Source: UBA4312 sp002394635
Lineage (GTDB): Bacteria > Bacillota_I > Bacilli_A > Erysipelotrichales > Erysipelotrichaceae
DNA: 64,000 nucleotides
NCBI GenBank assembly: GCA_946539765.1
Contig: CAMNHO010000004.1
Coordinates: forward strand, 1-64,000
Direction: 5' to 3'
Positions within the stretch are counted from its first letter, which is position 1, and each line of letters begins with the position of its first letter. This document shows positions 23,211-32,932 of this stretch, in pieces. The translations under genes were made by a program, and so were the position numbers. The notes under the pieces were generated by a model. It was given only the letters and a program-made list of their open reading frames with translations, had not been told where the DNA came from and ran no database searches.

Positions 23211-26150
23211 ATGTTTTTAAAACAGATTGAGCTACAAGGTTTTAAAAGCTTTGCGGATAAAACAATTCTGCGTTTCGATCATGATATCACCGGTATTGTC
23301 GGACCGAATGGATGTGGCAAAAGCAATATCAACGATGCCATTCGTTGGGTACTTGGGGAACAGAGCGTCAAATCATTACGGTCAGGATCATCTATGTCCG
23401 ATATTATTTTTTCTGGTAGCGAGTATCGCAAACCGGTCAATATCGCAAAGGTGACCCTTGTCTTTGACAACACTGCGCGTATTTTCGATTCGGATTATGC
23501 GGAGATAGAAATTACCCGCCAGCTGCAAAGATCCACGAACGAAGCCAGTTATTTTATCAACAAAACGCCTTGCCGCCTGAAGGATATCCAGGAACTGATC
23601 ATGGATACCGGACTGGGACGAGGTTCTTTGAGCATTATCACGCAGGGCAATATTTCGGCCTTTGCGGATGCTAAGCCCGAAGAACGAAGAGCCTTGTTCG
23701 AAGAGGCCGCCGGTGTTGCTAAGTATAAGAAACGGAAAATGGTTTCTTTAGGGAAGCTGGAAAAAACACAAGCAAATCTTGATCGTGTACAAGATCTGAT
23801 TGATGAAATCGAAAGACAACTTGTACCATTGGAAAAGCAGGCAGCCAAAGCCAATGAATATATTCAATACAGAAACGAACTGTCGACGATCGAGGTCAAT
23901 GTTTTAGTTGAAGAGATTAGTGCTTTCAACGAACAGATACAAGGCATTCAAAACGATCTGCTGGATAAAAAAACACAACAGGTGGCCAATGATGCTCAAA
24001 TAGAGCAGTTGGATCAGCAAATCGATGATCTTCGTATCCGGTGCCACCGTCTGGATCATACGATCCACGGCTTGCAGGGGGATTATACGCGAGCTATGGA
24101 AGAGAGCGTGCAGCTGGAAAAGCGTAAGATCGAGATGGATGAAAAGCGGAAATATACGCTATCTACTGCCGATCGCGAACAGCGAATCGTTGAAGTGGGC
24201 CGTATTTTAAAAGAAGCGGAATATGAATACGAAGACCGTAAGGAACGATTGGAAACCTTGCAGACACAATGGAAAGACCATCAACAGAAAACAACGGATT
24301 GTAATCAGCAGAAACAGGCATTGGAGCGGGATCTGGCGCGCATCCAGATGCGTCATCAGAGCCTGGTCAACCGCCAGCAGATCCTTGATAATATGCTGAA
24401 ACAACCCTATCAGAATCAAGGAGCGATCCGGGCAATTCTACAAGCCAGATCTTCTTTGCGAGGCATTGAAGGGGTCATGTCTGAATTGTTGCAGGCAAAG
24501 CCTAATCTGGAACAAGCTGTGCAGGCGGCTCTTGGGGGAAGCATGTATCATATTGTTACAAAAGATGAGGCCAGTGCTCGTTATGCGATCGGATTTCTGA
24601 AGAAAAACCGTTCCGGACGGGCAACCTTTCTGCCTATGACTGTATGCCGGCCAAAAACGATCGGCAACCAGCAGTTGTTTATCGCTCAACAATCGGAGGG
24701 TTTTATCGCCATTGCCAGAGATTGTGTGCAATGTGATCCAAAATACGATGATGTCTGTGGACGACTGTTGGGAAACGTACTGGTCATTGATACGCTGGAG
24801 CATGCCAATGAATGTGCCAAGCGGCTCAATTATCGATTGAAAATTGTGACCCTGGATGGCGATATTGTTCATGCTGGCGGAAGTATGACCGGCGGACGAG
24901 GCAAGAACCAGAATTCACCGATGACCGTAAAGGCGGAGAAGAAACAAATAGACAAGGACGAACAGGAAGCCAGAGAAAAGATGGAAAAGATCCAGAATGA
25001 CCTGCAAAAGAAAGTAAATGAATACCAGCGTCTTACGGATACGGGCGTTCACTTGCAGATTGATCTGGCTAAACTGGAAAATATCTACGAAGTAAAGAAA
25101 CAGAAATATCTGGAAGCAAAAGATGAATACGAGCAAATAGCTGATGAAGATCCACAGGATCTGCAAACGGATCAGCTGGTTATCGATATCAGCACAATGC
25201 ATGCGCGCATCGATACGATTACCAGCGATATCCAAAGTCAAAGACAGAAGCGCTATACGATGGGGCAGCAGCTGGAGGAAAAAGAAGATCAGCTGCGGAA
25301 GCTTCGCCGGTCTATGAACGCATTGCGAACACAGATCCATCAGCAGGAACTGGAGCAAACAAAGATCAAAGCGGAGCTGGATCATCGTCTGATGCGTTTA
25401 AATACCGAATATCAGATGACCTTCGAATACGCATTGACAAAAAAGACCGATATGGATCTGGAAGCAGCCAAAGACCGTGTTGGAATATTACGTCAGAATA
25501 TAAACCGTTTGGGAAATGTCAATCTGGATGCACCGCAGGATTATGAAACGATGAACGAACGGTACACATTTATGAAATCGCAGAAGGAAGACCTGGAAGC
25601 AGCGGCTAAACAGATCCTGCAGGCGATCGATGAGATGGATGCAACCATGATCAGCCAGTTTACGGAAATGTTTGATAAGATCAATCATGAGCTGGATGGA
25701 GTATTCAGGTCCATGTTTGGGGGTGGTCGAGCCCGTTTATCCATGGTAGATCCAGAGGATGTGCTGCATACCGGCATTGACATTGATGTCCAGCCGCCCG
25801 GAAAGCTGATCAAGAATATCCAGACTTTCTCCGGCGGGGAAAAAGCATTGATTGCGATCAGTGTATTGTTTTCCATATTACGGGCAAGAACCATGCCTTT
25901 ATGCATCTTTGATGAGGTAGAGGCGGCATTGGATCAGGCCAACGTAGAACGATTTGCCCGCTATCTGGGAAAATTCAGGGGACAGTCCCAATTTATTGTG
26001 GTTACCCATCGCCCGGGTACTATGGAACAATGCGACACCTTGTATGGTGTTACTATGCTCAAAGATGGTGTGTCTCAATTATTGCGTGTAGAATTGAAAG
26101 ACGCACAGGAATTTGTAGAAGGAAAGGAGATCGACCATGGCAATGTTTGA
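23211..26150 (+). CDS. smc: Chromosome segregation protein SMC, short arms
   Basis: Condensin ATPase. Walker A GPNGCGKSN at 31-39 and the N-terminal head to ~165; a coiled coil ~165-405; a hinge ~405-570 (GIEGVMSELL through GGSMTGGRGK); a second coil ~570-830; and a C-terminal head with signature FSGGEKALIAIS (~872) and Walker B CIFDEVEAALD (~898). All ATPase motifs are intact. The 979 residues are about 200 fewer than Bacillus SMC (1186), and the loss lies in both coiled arms. Start at ATG 23211. It overlaps ftsY by 14 bp. rnc, which usually precedes smc, is absent. Confidence 0.95.
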   Translation: MFLKQIELQGFKSFADKTILRFDHDITGIVGPNGCGKSNINDAIRWVLGEQSVKSLRSGSSMSDIIFSGSEYRKPVNIAKVTLVFDNTARIFDSDYAEIEITRQLQRSTNEASYFINKTPCRLKDIQELIMDTGLGRGSLSIITQGNISAFADAKPEERRALFEEAAGVAKYKKRKMVSLGKLEKTQANLDRVQDLIDEIERQLVPLEKQAAKANEYIQYRNELSTIEVNVLVEEISAFNEQIQGIQNDLLDKKTQQVANDAQIEQLDQQIDDLRIRCHRLDHTIHGLQGDYTRAMEESVQLEKRKIEMDEKRKYTLSTADREQRIVEVGRILKEAEYEYEDRKERLETLQTQWKDHQQKTTDCNQQKQALERDLARIQMRHQSLVNRQQILDNMLKQPYQNQGAIRAILQARSSLRGIEGVMSELLQAKPNLEQAVQAALGGSMYHIVTKDEASARYAIGFLKKNRSGRATFLPMTVCRPKTIGNQQLFIAQQSEGFIAIARDCVQCDPKYDDVCGRLLGNVLVIDTLEHANECAKRLNYRLKIVTLDGDIVHAGGSMTGGRGKNQNSPMTVKAEKKQIDKDEQEAREKMEKIQNDLQKKVNEYQRLTDTGVHLQIDLAKLENIYEVKKQKYLEAKDEYEQIADEDPQDLQTDQLVIDISTMHARIDTITSDIQSQRQKRYTMGQQLEEKEDQLRKLRRSMNALRTQIHQQELEQTKIKAELDHRLMRLNTEYQMTFEYALTKKTDMDLEAAKDRVGILRQNINRLGNVNLDAPQDYETMNERYTFMKSQKEDLEAAAKQILQAIDEMDATMISQFTEMFDKINHELDGVFRSMFGGGRARLSMVDPEDVLHTGIDIDVQPPGKLIKNIQTFSGGEKALIAISVLFSILRARTMPLCIFDEVEAALDQANVERFARYLGKFRGQSQFIVVTHRPGTMEQCDTLYGVTMLKDGVSQLLRVELKDAQEFVEGKEIDHGNV

Positions 26151-27105
26151 TAAATTTAAAAACAATTTCGGAAAAAAGGATGATGCCGATAAGTATCTAT
26201 CCGGTTTGAACAAGAGTCGGAAAACCTTTGGGGATCGTATACGTTCTTTGTCCAATAATTTTCATGGCATTGATGATGAATTGCTGGAAGAATTGATGAT
26301 CATCCTGCTGGAAAGCGATGTGGGGATCCACACAGCACAAAAAATCGTTGATATGTTTGAATCCAACGGAAATATGCTGAAAAACTTTGAGTCTATGGAG
26401 GATTATTTTATCTATATCCTGTATGAGTTCTATGAAAATATAGAAGAAGAATATATACATTACAACGAAAACGGACCAACCGTTATTTTGATGGTCGGCG
26501 TCAACGGTAGTGGAAAAACAACGACAAGTGCCAAGCTGATCCAATACTATCAAAGACAAGGGAAAAAAGTGGCTGTTGCAGCTGCCGACACTTTTCGAGC
26601 CGGTGCCATCGATCAGATCGATACATGGGCCAGCCGTTTGCAGGTGCCATGTATCAAAGGAAAACCGGAGCAGGATCCAAGCAGTGTCCTGGTGGATGCA
26701 TGCCGATATGCCAAAGAAAACAACATCGATATATTGATTGGAGATACGGCCGGGCGTTTACAAAATAAGAAAAATCTGATGAGGGAGCTGAATAAGATGA
26801 CCCGCGTCGTTGGTCGTGAAATTGAAGGAGCCCCACATGAAGTCTGGCTTGTTCTGGATGCGACGACTGGGCAAAACGGGATTACCCAGGCAGAAGTATT
26901 CCTGGAGGCAACCAATGTTACAGGAATCATTCTGACCAAGATGGACGGTACGGCACGTGGTGGTGTGGTATTGTCAATACGTGATCTTCTCCATCTGCCA
27001 ATCCGGTTTATGGGATTGGGTGAAAAACCGGAAGATCTGCGTCCGTTTGATATTGTTTCCTATATCATGGGAATCACAAAGGGAATGGATGATGGATCGG
27101 ATTGA
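26137..27105 (+). CDS. ftsY: SRP receptor GTPase FtsY
   Basis: A 322-residue membrane-docking partner of Ffh. A short basic N-terminus is followed by the N domain and a G domain with GVNGSGKTT (121-129), DTFRAGAIDQ, DTAGRLQNKKNLM and TKMDGTARGG. The acidic A domain of enterobacterial FtsY is lacking, as is common in Firmicutes. The ATG at 26137 lies 7 bp after AAAGGAG, inside the end of smc. ylxM follows with a 17-bp overlap. Confidence 0.96.
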   Translation: MAMFDKFKNNFGKKDDADKYLSGLNKSRKTFGDRIRSLSNNFHGIDDELLEELMIILLESDVGIHTAQKIVDMFESNGNMLKNFESMEDYFIYILYEFYENIEEEYIHYNENGPTVILMVGVNGSGKTTTSAKLIQYYQRQGKKVAVAAADTFRAGAIDQIDTWASRLQVPCIKGKPEQDPSSVLVDACRYAKENNIDILIGDTAGRLQNKKNLMRELNKMTRVVGREIEGAPHEVWLVLDATTGQNGITQAEVFLEATNVTGIILTKMDGTARGGVVLSIRDLLHLPIRFMGLGEKPEDLRPFDIVSYIMGITKGMDDGSD

Positions 27106-27370
27106 AATCAATGAATGCATGGATATTTACGGACCTTTGTTAACAAAGAGGCAGCAGGAAATTATGACTCTTTATTACGCAGAGGACTTGTCTTATGCAG
27201 AAATCAGTGAAGAGCTTTCTATCAGTCGGGCGGCGGTCATGGATACCATTCATCGGGCAATTTCATTATTGGAAAAGTATGAATCTGTTGTACAATATAA
27301 TCATAAAAAACACGAAATCCAGGATTGCTGCCAAAAGCAGGATTGGGAACGACTAAAAGAAATCATGTAG
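27089..27370 (+). CDS. ylxM: SRP-associated helix-turn-helix protein YlxM
   Basis: A 93-residue UPF0122 protein with a sigma-70 region-4-like helix-turn-helix. The pattern LTKRQQEIMTLYYAEDLSYAEISEELSISRAAVMDTIHRA lies in its first half; I cite only the family motif, RQQEIM...SYAEIS. YlxM stimulates the SRP GTPases in streptococci and normally sits between ftsY and ffh. Here ffh is about 23 kb upstream. Either ATG 27089 or 27092 could serve. It overlaps the end of ftsY and lies 11 bp before ackA. Confidence 0.9.
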   Translation: MMDRIEINECMDIYGPLLTKRQQEIMTLYYAEDLSYAEISEELSISRAAVMDTIHRAISLLEKYESVVQYNHKKHEIQDCCQKQDWERLKEIM

Positions 27371-27381
27371 GAGGAAAAGAA

Positions 27382-28587
27382 ATGTCAAGTATCGTTATGA
27401 GTGTAAACGCAGGAAGTTCATCGTTGAAATTCCAGGTATTCCGTATGCCGGAAGAAGAAGTTCTGGCACAGGGAAATATCGAGCGGATCGGAATGAAGGA
27501 TTCCATTTTCAACATTAAGACAAAGGATGACAAAATCAAGGAAGTCATGGATATAGCCGATCATGCTAAAGCAGTTGAAATCTTGATGGAAGCTTTGATC
27601 AAATACAGCGTTGTTGAAAAATTGGAAGATATCAAAGCGATGGGCCATCGTGTCGTTCATGGTGGTGAATACTTCTCTGAGTCTTATCCCGTAACAGAAT
27701 GGAGCGAAAGTAAGGTGGAAGAACTGTGTGAACTGGCTCCTTTGCACAACCCGGGTGCTCTGGTGGGTCTGCGCTCTTTCCGTAAAGCATTGCCGAACTG
27801 TAAACACTCGTTTGTTTTTGATACAGCGTTCTTCCAGTCTATGCCGGAAGAAAACTATATTTATCCATTACCATATGAATTGTATACAAAAGATAAGGTA
27901 CGTCGTTACGGAGCTCATGGAACCAGCCACGATTATCTGACCCACAGACTGGCAGAAATCCAAAACCGTCCGCTGGAAGAGATGAATATCATCACCTGTC
28001 ATTTAGGCAACGGAGCCAGTATCGTAGCGGTTCGCGGCGGGAAAGCATTCAAGGTTTCGATGGGATTTACACCGTTAGGCGGAATCATGATGGGAACACG
28101 CTGTGGTGATATTGACCCGGCGATTGTTGTCTATCTGATGCGTAAATACAACTATTCAGCCGACGAACTGGATGATCTGCTGAATAAGAAATCCGGTATG
28201 TTAGGTGTATCCGGCGTTTCCAGTGATACCCGTGATGTGGAGCAGGCGGCTGCCGAAGGCAACGAGCGGGCTATTCTGACTTATCAGATCTATGTATCCC
28301 GCGTTGTTGAAATGATCTCCGGTTACTACGGATTGATGGGTGGTGCCGATGCGATCGTATTCAGTGCCGGTATCGGTGAAAACAGTGATGTTCTGCGCCA
28401 GGAGGTATGTGATCGTTTGAAATGTCTGGGTGTTGATGTGCCAGCTGAAAATAACTTCTATGTTCGTGGAAAAGAATCGTTATTGAGCTCCCCAGATTCC
28501 AAGATCCAGGTATGGATGATCCCAACTAACGAAGAACTGATGATTGCCAGGGATGCATATCGCATCATGTTGAGCGATGCTCAATAG
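27382..28587 (+). CDS. ackA: Acetate kinase
   Basis: A 401-residue enzyme that converts acetyl phosphate and ADP to acetate and ATP, the last step of fermentative acetate formation. The N-terminal VNAGSSSLKF and HRVVHGG segments, the FDTAFF region, the HLGNGAS motif (~208) and GGIMMGTRCGDIDP (~229) identify the family. The ATG at 27382 lies 6 bp after GGAGGAAAA. The partner pta is not in the window. It overlaps the start of nrnA by 11 bp. Confidence 0.96.
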   Translation: MSSIVMSVNAGSSSLKFQVFRMPEEEVLAQGNIERIGMKDSIFNIKTKDDKIKEVMDIADHAKAVEILMEALIKYSVVEKLEDIKAMGHRVVHGGEYFSESYPVTEWSESKVEELCELAPLHNPGALVGLRSFRKALPNCKHSFVFDTAFFQSMPEENYIYPLPYELYTKDKVRRYGAHGTSHDYLTHRLAEIQNRPLEEMNIITCHLGNGASIVAVRGGKAFKVSMGFTPLGGIMMGTRCGDIDPAIVVYLMRKYNYSADELDDLLNKKSGMLGVSGVSSDTRDVEQAAAEGNERAILTYQIYVSRVVEMISGYYGLMGGADAIVFSAGIGENSDVLRQEVCDRLKCLGVDVPAENNFYVRGKESLLSSPDSKIQVWMIPTNEELMIARDAYRIMLSDAQ

Positions 28588-29509
28588 AATTATTAAGACG
28601 ATTGAACAATATGATTCAATCGTTTTGTTTCGTCATGAATATCCGGATATGGATGCCATTGGCTCACAACTGGGATTAAAGGAAATTATTCAGGATGCTT
28701 ATCCGGAAAAAAACGTTTATGCGTTAGGGGGGATGTCGGATGTAGCTCGCCATTTTACGGAAAAAATGGATGAAGCCACCGATGAACAAATTGCTGCATC
28801 GTTAGCGATCATTACCGATACATCCAATGCATCCAGGGTAGATGACCAGCGTTATAAGCTGGCTAAAGCTTCGATCCGGATCGACCATCATATCAAGACA
28901 GAAACCTTCTGTGATATGGAAGTAGTCGATGAAAAAGCTACGGCTGCTTGCGAGATCATTGCGTTGGCACTGAGACACGCAAACATTCGAATCTCTAAAA
29001 AAGCGGCCCAGTTATTGTATTCCGGGCTGGTGGCGGACAATATACGCTTTACAATTACCACCGTTCGTCCTCAGACGTTTCTGGCAGCATCCTATCTAAT
29101 GGAGATGGGCGTGGATGTATTGAAATGTGAGCAGGATAACTTTGCCAGCACCTACGCGGATTATCAATATGAAACCAAGGTTCGTAATAAAGTGAGAAGG
29201 ATCGGCAACTGTCTGTATGCAATAATGGAACCGGAGGACTATCTTCCACTGACATTTTCTCAAGCCAAAGAGAAAGTATATGTTTTGTCCGGTGTTCAGG
29301 GAATTCAAGTCTGGGCATTATTTACCCGAATGGGGGATGGAATCCATTACAGTGCCTCCCTGCGTTCGAAAACATATATGGTAAGAGACATAGCCGCACA
29401 ATTTGGAGGCGGAGGACATGTCTGTGCTTCCGGCATCAAGAATCTGACTAAAGAACAAGTGCTGGAAATCATTCAGTTACTGGAAAAACGAAGTCTACAA
29501 GATATATAG
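28577..29509 (+). CDS. nrnA: DHH/DHHA1 phosphoesterase, NrnA-like
   Basis: A 310-residue bifunctional oligoribonuclease/pAp-phosphatase-type protein. Motifs in order are HEYPDMDAIGS (~19-29), DTSNASR (~77-83), a DHH at about 98-100 (RIDHHIKTE) and the DHHA1 nucleotide-binding GGGGHVCASGI (~276). It degrades short RNAs or pAp and, in relatives, pGpG or pApA. The ATG at 28577 lies inside the ackA end, so translation is likely coupled. Confidence 0.9.
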   Translation: MLNRIIKTIEQYDSIVLFRHEYPDMDAIGSQLGLKEIIQDAYPEKNVYALGGMSDVARHFTEKMDEATDEQIAASLAIITDTSNASRVDDQRYKLAKASIRIDHHIKTETFCDMEVVDEKATAACEIIALALRHANIRISKKAAQLLYSGLVADNIRFTITTVRPQTFLAASYLMEMGVDVLKCEQDNFASTYADYQYETKVRNKVRRIGNCLYAIMEPEDYLPLTFSQAKEKVYVLSGVQGIQVWALFTRMGDGIHYSASLRSKTYMVRDIAAQFGGGGHVCASGIKNLTKEQVLEIIQLLEKRSLQDI

Positions 29510-29513
29510 AAAC

Positions 29514-29548
29514 AATGACCCGATACAATTGTTGTCGGGTCATTTTAT
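29514..29548 (+). terminator. nrnA terminator
   Basis: A 10-bp stem, AATGACCCGA (29514-29523) with TCGGGTCATT (29535-29544), with further pairing in the loop and a short T-rich tail. The 134 bp from here to the next gene show no other gene. Confidence 0.8.
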
Positions 29549-29682
29549 ATTGTATCTGGATCATTGTTGAAGGAGATAGGATAAGAATGGTCTATTTTAT
29601 TATTTGAAACTATGCTTTTGTGAAAAAATAGTGTATCATATTTAATATAGTTTTAAAGATGATTAGGGATGGGAGGTAAACT

Positions 29683-31761
29683 ATGATGGAAATCAAAAGA
29701 AGATTTCGTTTACCATTGTTAGCAGGAACAGCGCTATTACCGCTTATGTTCTTGGGAGCTTCTGTTTCGCATATATATGCTTCAGAGCCGGATGAGGTTG
29801 ATCCGGTAGTTGAAGAAACCAATACAGAGCAGACAGAAGATCTCAATCAAGAGTTGGAAAACATAGCGAATGCAGTGGATACTGGAGCAGAAGAAACACC
29901 GACTGAAGATGCCATTGATCAGGTAGATAATGGCAACGGAGCTCAAACAGAAGCCAATGTCTCCGTGGAATATCAGACACATGTACAGAATGCCGGGTGG
30001 CAAGAAAAAAAAGCTGATGGAGAAATGGCCGGAACGTCTGGTGAATCATTGCGTTTACAAGGAATTAAGATTCAATTAAAGGATCAAAATGTGGCTGGCT
30101 CTGTTGAATACCGTACACATATTCAGAATACAGGCTGGGAAAAACAATGGACCAGCAATGGTTCTGTGTCCGGAACAACATCCGGGTTACGCTTAGAAGC
30201 AATTCAAATTCGTCTGACAGGAGAAATGGCAGATAAATACGATATTTATTATAGTGTACATGCACAAAACTTCGGCTGGCTAGGATGGGTAAAAAACGGA
30301 GAAGCTGCCGGAACCGCCGGATATTCTTATCGATTGGAAGGAATCCGTATACAGCTGTTAGAAAAAAATGCAGCAGCTCCGACCAATTTAGGAAAGCAAT
30401 CTGCCGGGTATATTTATAAAAAAGTGCAATACTCTACACATATTCAAAATATCGGATGGCAGGCATATCAAGCGGATGGTGTTTTATCGGGTACAACCGG
30501 ACAGGCTAAGCGACTGGAAGCTATCAAAATTAAAGTGATGGATGCTGATCCGGACAGCGATTTAGGCGTTTCTTATGCTGTTCATATCCAGGATATTGGC
30601 TGGCAGGCAGCTGTCAAGAATGGTAAAATGGCCGGAACAAGCGGACAGTCCAAACGTCTAGAGGCCATTAAAATCAACCTGACAGGAGCGGATGCTGAAA
30701 AGTATGATATTTACTATACGGTTCATGTACAAAACATAGGTTGGTTAGGCTGGGCCAAGAACGGTGAATTATCCGGAACTTCCGGAGGTGCTTTACGTCT
30801 GGAAGGCATTCGGATCCGATTGTTGGAAAAAGATGCAGCAGCGCCGAAAAAACTAGGCAAGACCGATGTGACATACGCTGCGAATAATTACGACGGTGTA
30901 CAGTATCAGGTCAGCTATTTCAATTCGAATAATTATGATGCACAGGGAGCTAACGGATCCAAAGCAGGCGCATCCGGTAAGAAAATTGACAGCATCAAGA
31001 TCAAGCTTAACGGAAAGATCGTCGGTACGATCTCTTATCGTTCCCATATCCAAAATGTCGGCTGGGAAAGTTCCTGGAAGAAAAATGATGCAGAAGATGG
31101 AATCGATAATAGACGGACAGAAGCTATACAGATCAAGCTAAGCGGTGATATTGCTAACCTCTATAATGTTTATTATCGTACCCAGGTAGATGACTTTGGT
31201 TGGTTAGGCTGGGCCAAAGATGGCGCTTCAGCCGGAACCAAGAGCTTAAGTGAACCGATTTCGGCCATTGAGGTCAAGCTTGTGTTAAAAGGTTCAAAAG
31301 CTCCAGGAAACACTAAATTTGCATATGTGGACAAACCGACCATGGATATGCTGGCTAAGAACTATTCCAGTTCAACGAACTGGCTGGTTATGGTCGACAA
31401 AACAAATTTCAATGTTGGCATCTTTAAAAAATCCAATGGAACATGGAAGAAAGTCAAGAGCAGTATTTGTGGTATCGGAAAGAAGAGTACACCGACTGTC
31501 GAAGGTCAGTTTACTTTAGGACCATACAGAAATATTGTACATAGACGACCAAACTACTCGTATTGGTATGTCGTACAGTGGAATGGCGATTATCTGTTCC
31601 ATACTTGTCTGTTTAGGCCGGGAGACCCATCACCGACCCACTTGGTAGATGGCCGGATGCAGGTTGGTATTTCTCATGGATGTGTGCGGTTACCGGTAGA
31701 TATGGCAAAATACATCTACTATAATGTACCGGATGGATCCAAGGTTGTAGTATATCATTAA
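29683..31761 (+). CDS. Secreted ChW-repeat L,D-transpeptidase
   Basis: A 692-residue wall protein. A signal peptide covers ~1-31 (cleavage after IYASE-like), followed by an acidic linker (~32-85). Nine ChW-type repeats (~45 residues each, pattern Y-x-x-H-x-Q-N-x-G-W) run from ~87 to 545 as three triads. A C-terminal YkuD domain (~565-692) has its catalytic cysteine in SHGCVRLP (Cys667) and a histidine in YLFHTCLF. Such enzymes form 3-3 peptidoglycan cross-links or attach proteins to the wall. ChW repeats are thought to bind wall or surface ligands. GGAGG lies 6 bp before the first ATG. It is a monocistronic unit between two terminators. Confidence 0.88.
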   Translation: MMEIKRRFRLPLLAGTALLPLMFLGASVSHIYASEPDEVDPVVEETNTEQTEDLNQELENIANAVDTGAEETPTEDAIDQVDNGNGAQTEANVSVEYQTHVQNAGWQEKKADGEMAGTSGESLRLQGIKIQLKDQNVAGSVEYRTHIQNTGWEKQWTSNGSVSGTTSGLRLEAIQIRLTGEMADKYDIYYSVHAQNFGWLGWVKNGEAAGTAGYSYRLEGIRIQLLEKNAAAPTNLGKQSAGYIYKKVQYSTHIQNIGWQAYQADGVLSGTTGQAKRLEAIKIKVMDADPDSDLGVSYAVHIQDIGWQAAVKNGKMAGTSGQSKRLEAIKINLTGADAEKYDIYYTVHVQNIGWLGWAKNGELSGTSGGALRLEGIRIRLLEKDAAAPKKLGKTDVTYAANNYDGVQYQVSYFNSNNYDAQGANGSKAGASGKKIDSIKIKLNGKIVGTISYRSHIQNVGWESSWKKNDAEDGIDNRRTEAIQIKLSGDIANLYNVYYRTQVDDFGWLGWAKDGASAGTKSLSEPISAIEVKLVLKGSKAPGNTKFAYVDKPTMDMLAKNYSSSTNWLVMVDKTNFNVGIFKKSNGTWKKVKSSICGIGKKSTPTVEGQFTLGPYRNIVHRRPNYSYWYVVQWNGDYLFHTCLFRPGDPSPTHLVDGRMQVGISHGCVRLPVDMAKYIYYNVPDGSKVVVYH

Positions 31762-31769
31762 TTGGACGT

Positions 31770-31803
31770 AAGGATATGTGTCAAACTGACCATATCCTTT
31801 TTT
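31770..31803 (+). terminator. Terminator of the ChW/YkuD gene
   Basis: AAGGATATG (31770-31778) pairs with CATATCCTT (31791-31799) around a 12-nt loop, followed by TTTT. Confidence 0.85.
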
Positions 31804-31841
31804 GAGCTATACTAAGAGAGTCTGATTATTTATGAAGAGTA

Positions 31842-31850
31842 TGATATAAT
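31842..31850 (+). promoter_or_regulatory. Extended -10 promoter of the aminotransferase/LicD unit
   Basis: TGATATAAT (31842-31850) is a perfect -10 with the TGn extension. The -35 region (CTGATT at 31822) is weak, as is usual for extended -10 promoters. Confidence 0.6.
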
Positions 31851-31879
31851 TTGTATCGAATATTGAGGAAGTGAAAATT

Positions 31880-32932
31880 ATGAAACTATTTACGGTAGGT
31901 CCTGTGGAAATGTATTCGAATACTTTGGATGTTGGTTCCCGACAAATTCCGTATTTTCGTACGGAGGAGTTTTCCAAAACAATGTTGGAATGTCAAGAAA
32001 TGTTTATTCGTCTTGCCAAAGCTCCGGCAGAGAGTTCTTTAGCTGTTCTGACGGCCAGTGGAACCGGCGCCATGGAAACAGCAGTCATGAATGCTCTTAA
32101 TGAGCGGGATAATGTACTGGTTATTAATGGGGGCAGTTTCGGACAACGTTTTAGTGAACTCTGTGATGTACATCATATCCGGCATACGGACATCCATCTG
32201 TCCTTTGGACAGGTTTTGACCAAAGAGATGATAGAAGATAAAAAAGGATATACTGCATTATTGATTAACGGGCATGAAACCTCTACAGGTCAGCTATATG
32301 ATCTGCAAATGCTAGGTGACTACTGTTATAAAAACCATATGAAATTCATTGTAGATGCTGTCAGCATGTTTCTGATCGATCCGATAGATATGGAAGCCAT
32401 GCATATTAACCTGCTGTTGACAAGCAGTCAAAAAGCATTGGCTCTATCACCGGGCCTGTCATTTATCCTTGTGGATCCATCGATGAAAAAAGTTATCGAT
32501 AACAATACGTGTGTTTGCAAATACTTTGATCTGAAAGACTATTTTCTGAATATGGAGAGAGGACAGACACCCTATACACCGGCTGTCGGCATTGTCTATG
32601 AGCTAGAAGACCGTCTTCGTCAATTAATCGAAGAGTCGATTGATACTGTTATAAAGACAGCGCATGACAAAGCGATGTATTTCCGAAAACGTTGCAAAGA
32701 AATTGGTCTGAAAATTGGTGACTATCCGTTGTCCAACGGATTAACACCATTGATTTTTGAGAACGGGAAAGCGTATGATTATTTTCTAGACGCCAAAGAA
32801 AATTATGGGCTGATGTTAACCCCGACCGGTGGAAGTCTGTCCAAAACCGTGCTGCGCATCGGACATATGGGAAACCTGACATTGCAGGATTATGATCAGG
32901 TCATAGAATATTTTAAGAAGGTGCAGTTATGA
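31880..32932 (+). CDS. Class V aminotransferase, PhnW-like
   Basis: A 350-residue PLP enzyme like 2-aminoethylphosphonate:pyruvate and alanine:glyoxylate aminotransferases. It starts FTVGPVEM, has the TASGTGAME phosphate-binding loop, HETSTGQ, DAVSMF, and the PLP lysine in SSQKAL (Lys185). In LicD-type clusters such a gene can supply an amino group for a phosphonate substituent, running from phosphonoacetaldehyde to aminoethylphosphonate. No PEP mutase or phosphonopyruvate decarboxylase is in the window, so the substrate remains inference. The ATG at 31880 lies 8 bp after GAGGAAG. It overlaps the next gene by 4 bp. Confidence 0.8.
   Translation: MKLFTVGPVEMYSNTLDVGSRQIPYFRTEEFSKTMLECQEMFIRLAKAPAESSLAVLTASGTGAMETAVMNALNERDNVLVINGGSFGQRFSELCDVHHIRHTDIHLSFGQVLTKEMIEDKKGYTALLINGHETSTGQLYDLQMLGDYCYKNHMKFIVDAVSMFLIDPIDMEAMHINLLLTSSQKALALSPGLSFILVDPSMKKVIDNNTCVCKYFDLKDYFLNMERGQTPYTPAVGIVYELEDRLRQLIEESIDTVIKTAHDKAMYFRKRCKEIGLKIGDYPLSNGLTPLIFENGKAYDYFLDAKENYGLMLTPTGGSLSKTVLRIGHMGNLTLQDYDQVIEYFKKVQL

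Noticed and set aside
29940..31310. Periodic similarity resembling a DNA repeat array or CRISPR
   Set aside because: The repeats are ~130-140 bp, lie in frame in a secreted protein and vary at synonymous sites; they are ChW protein repeats.
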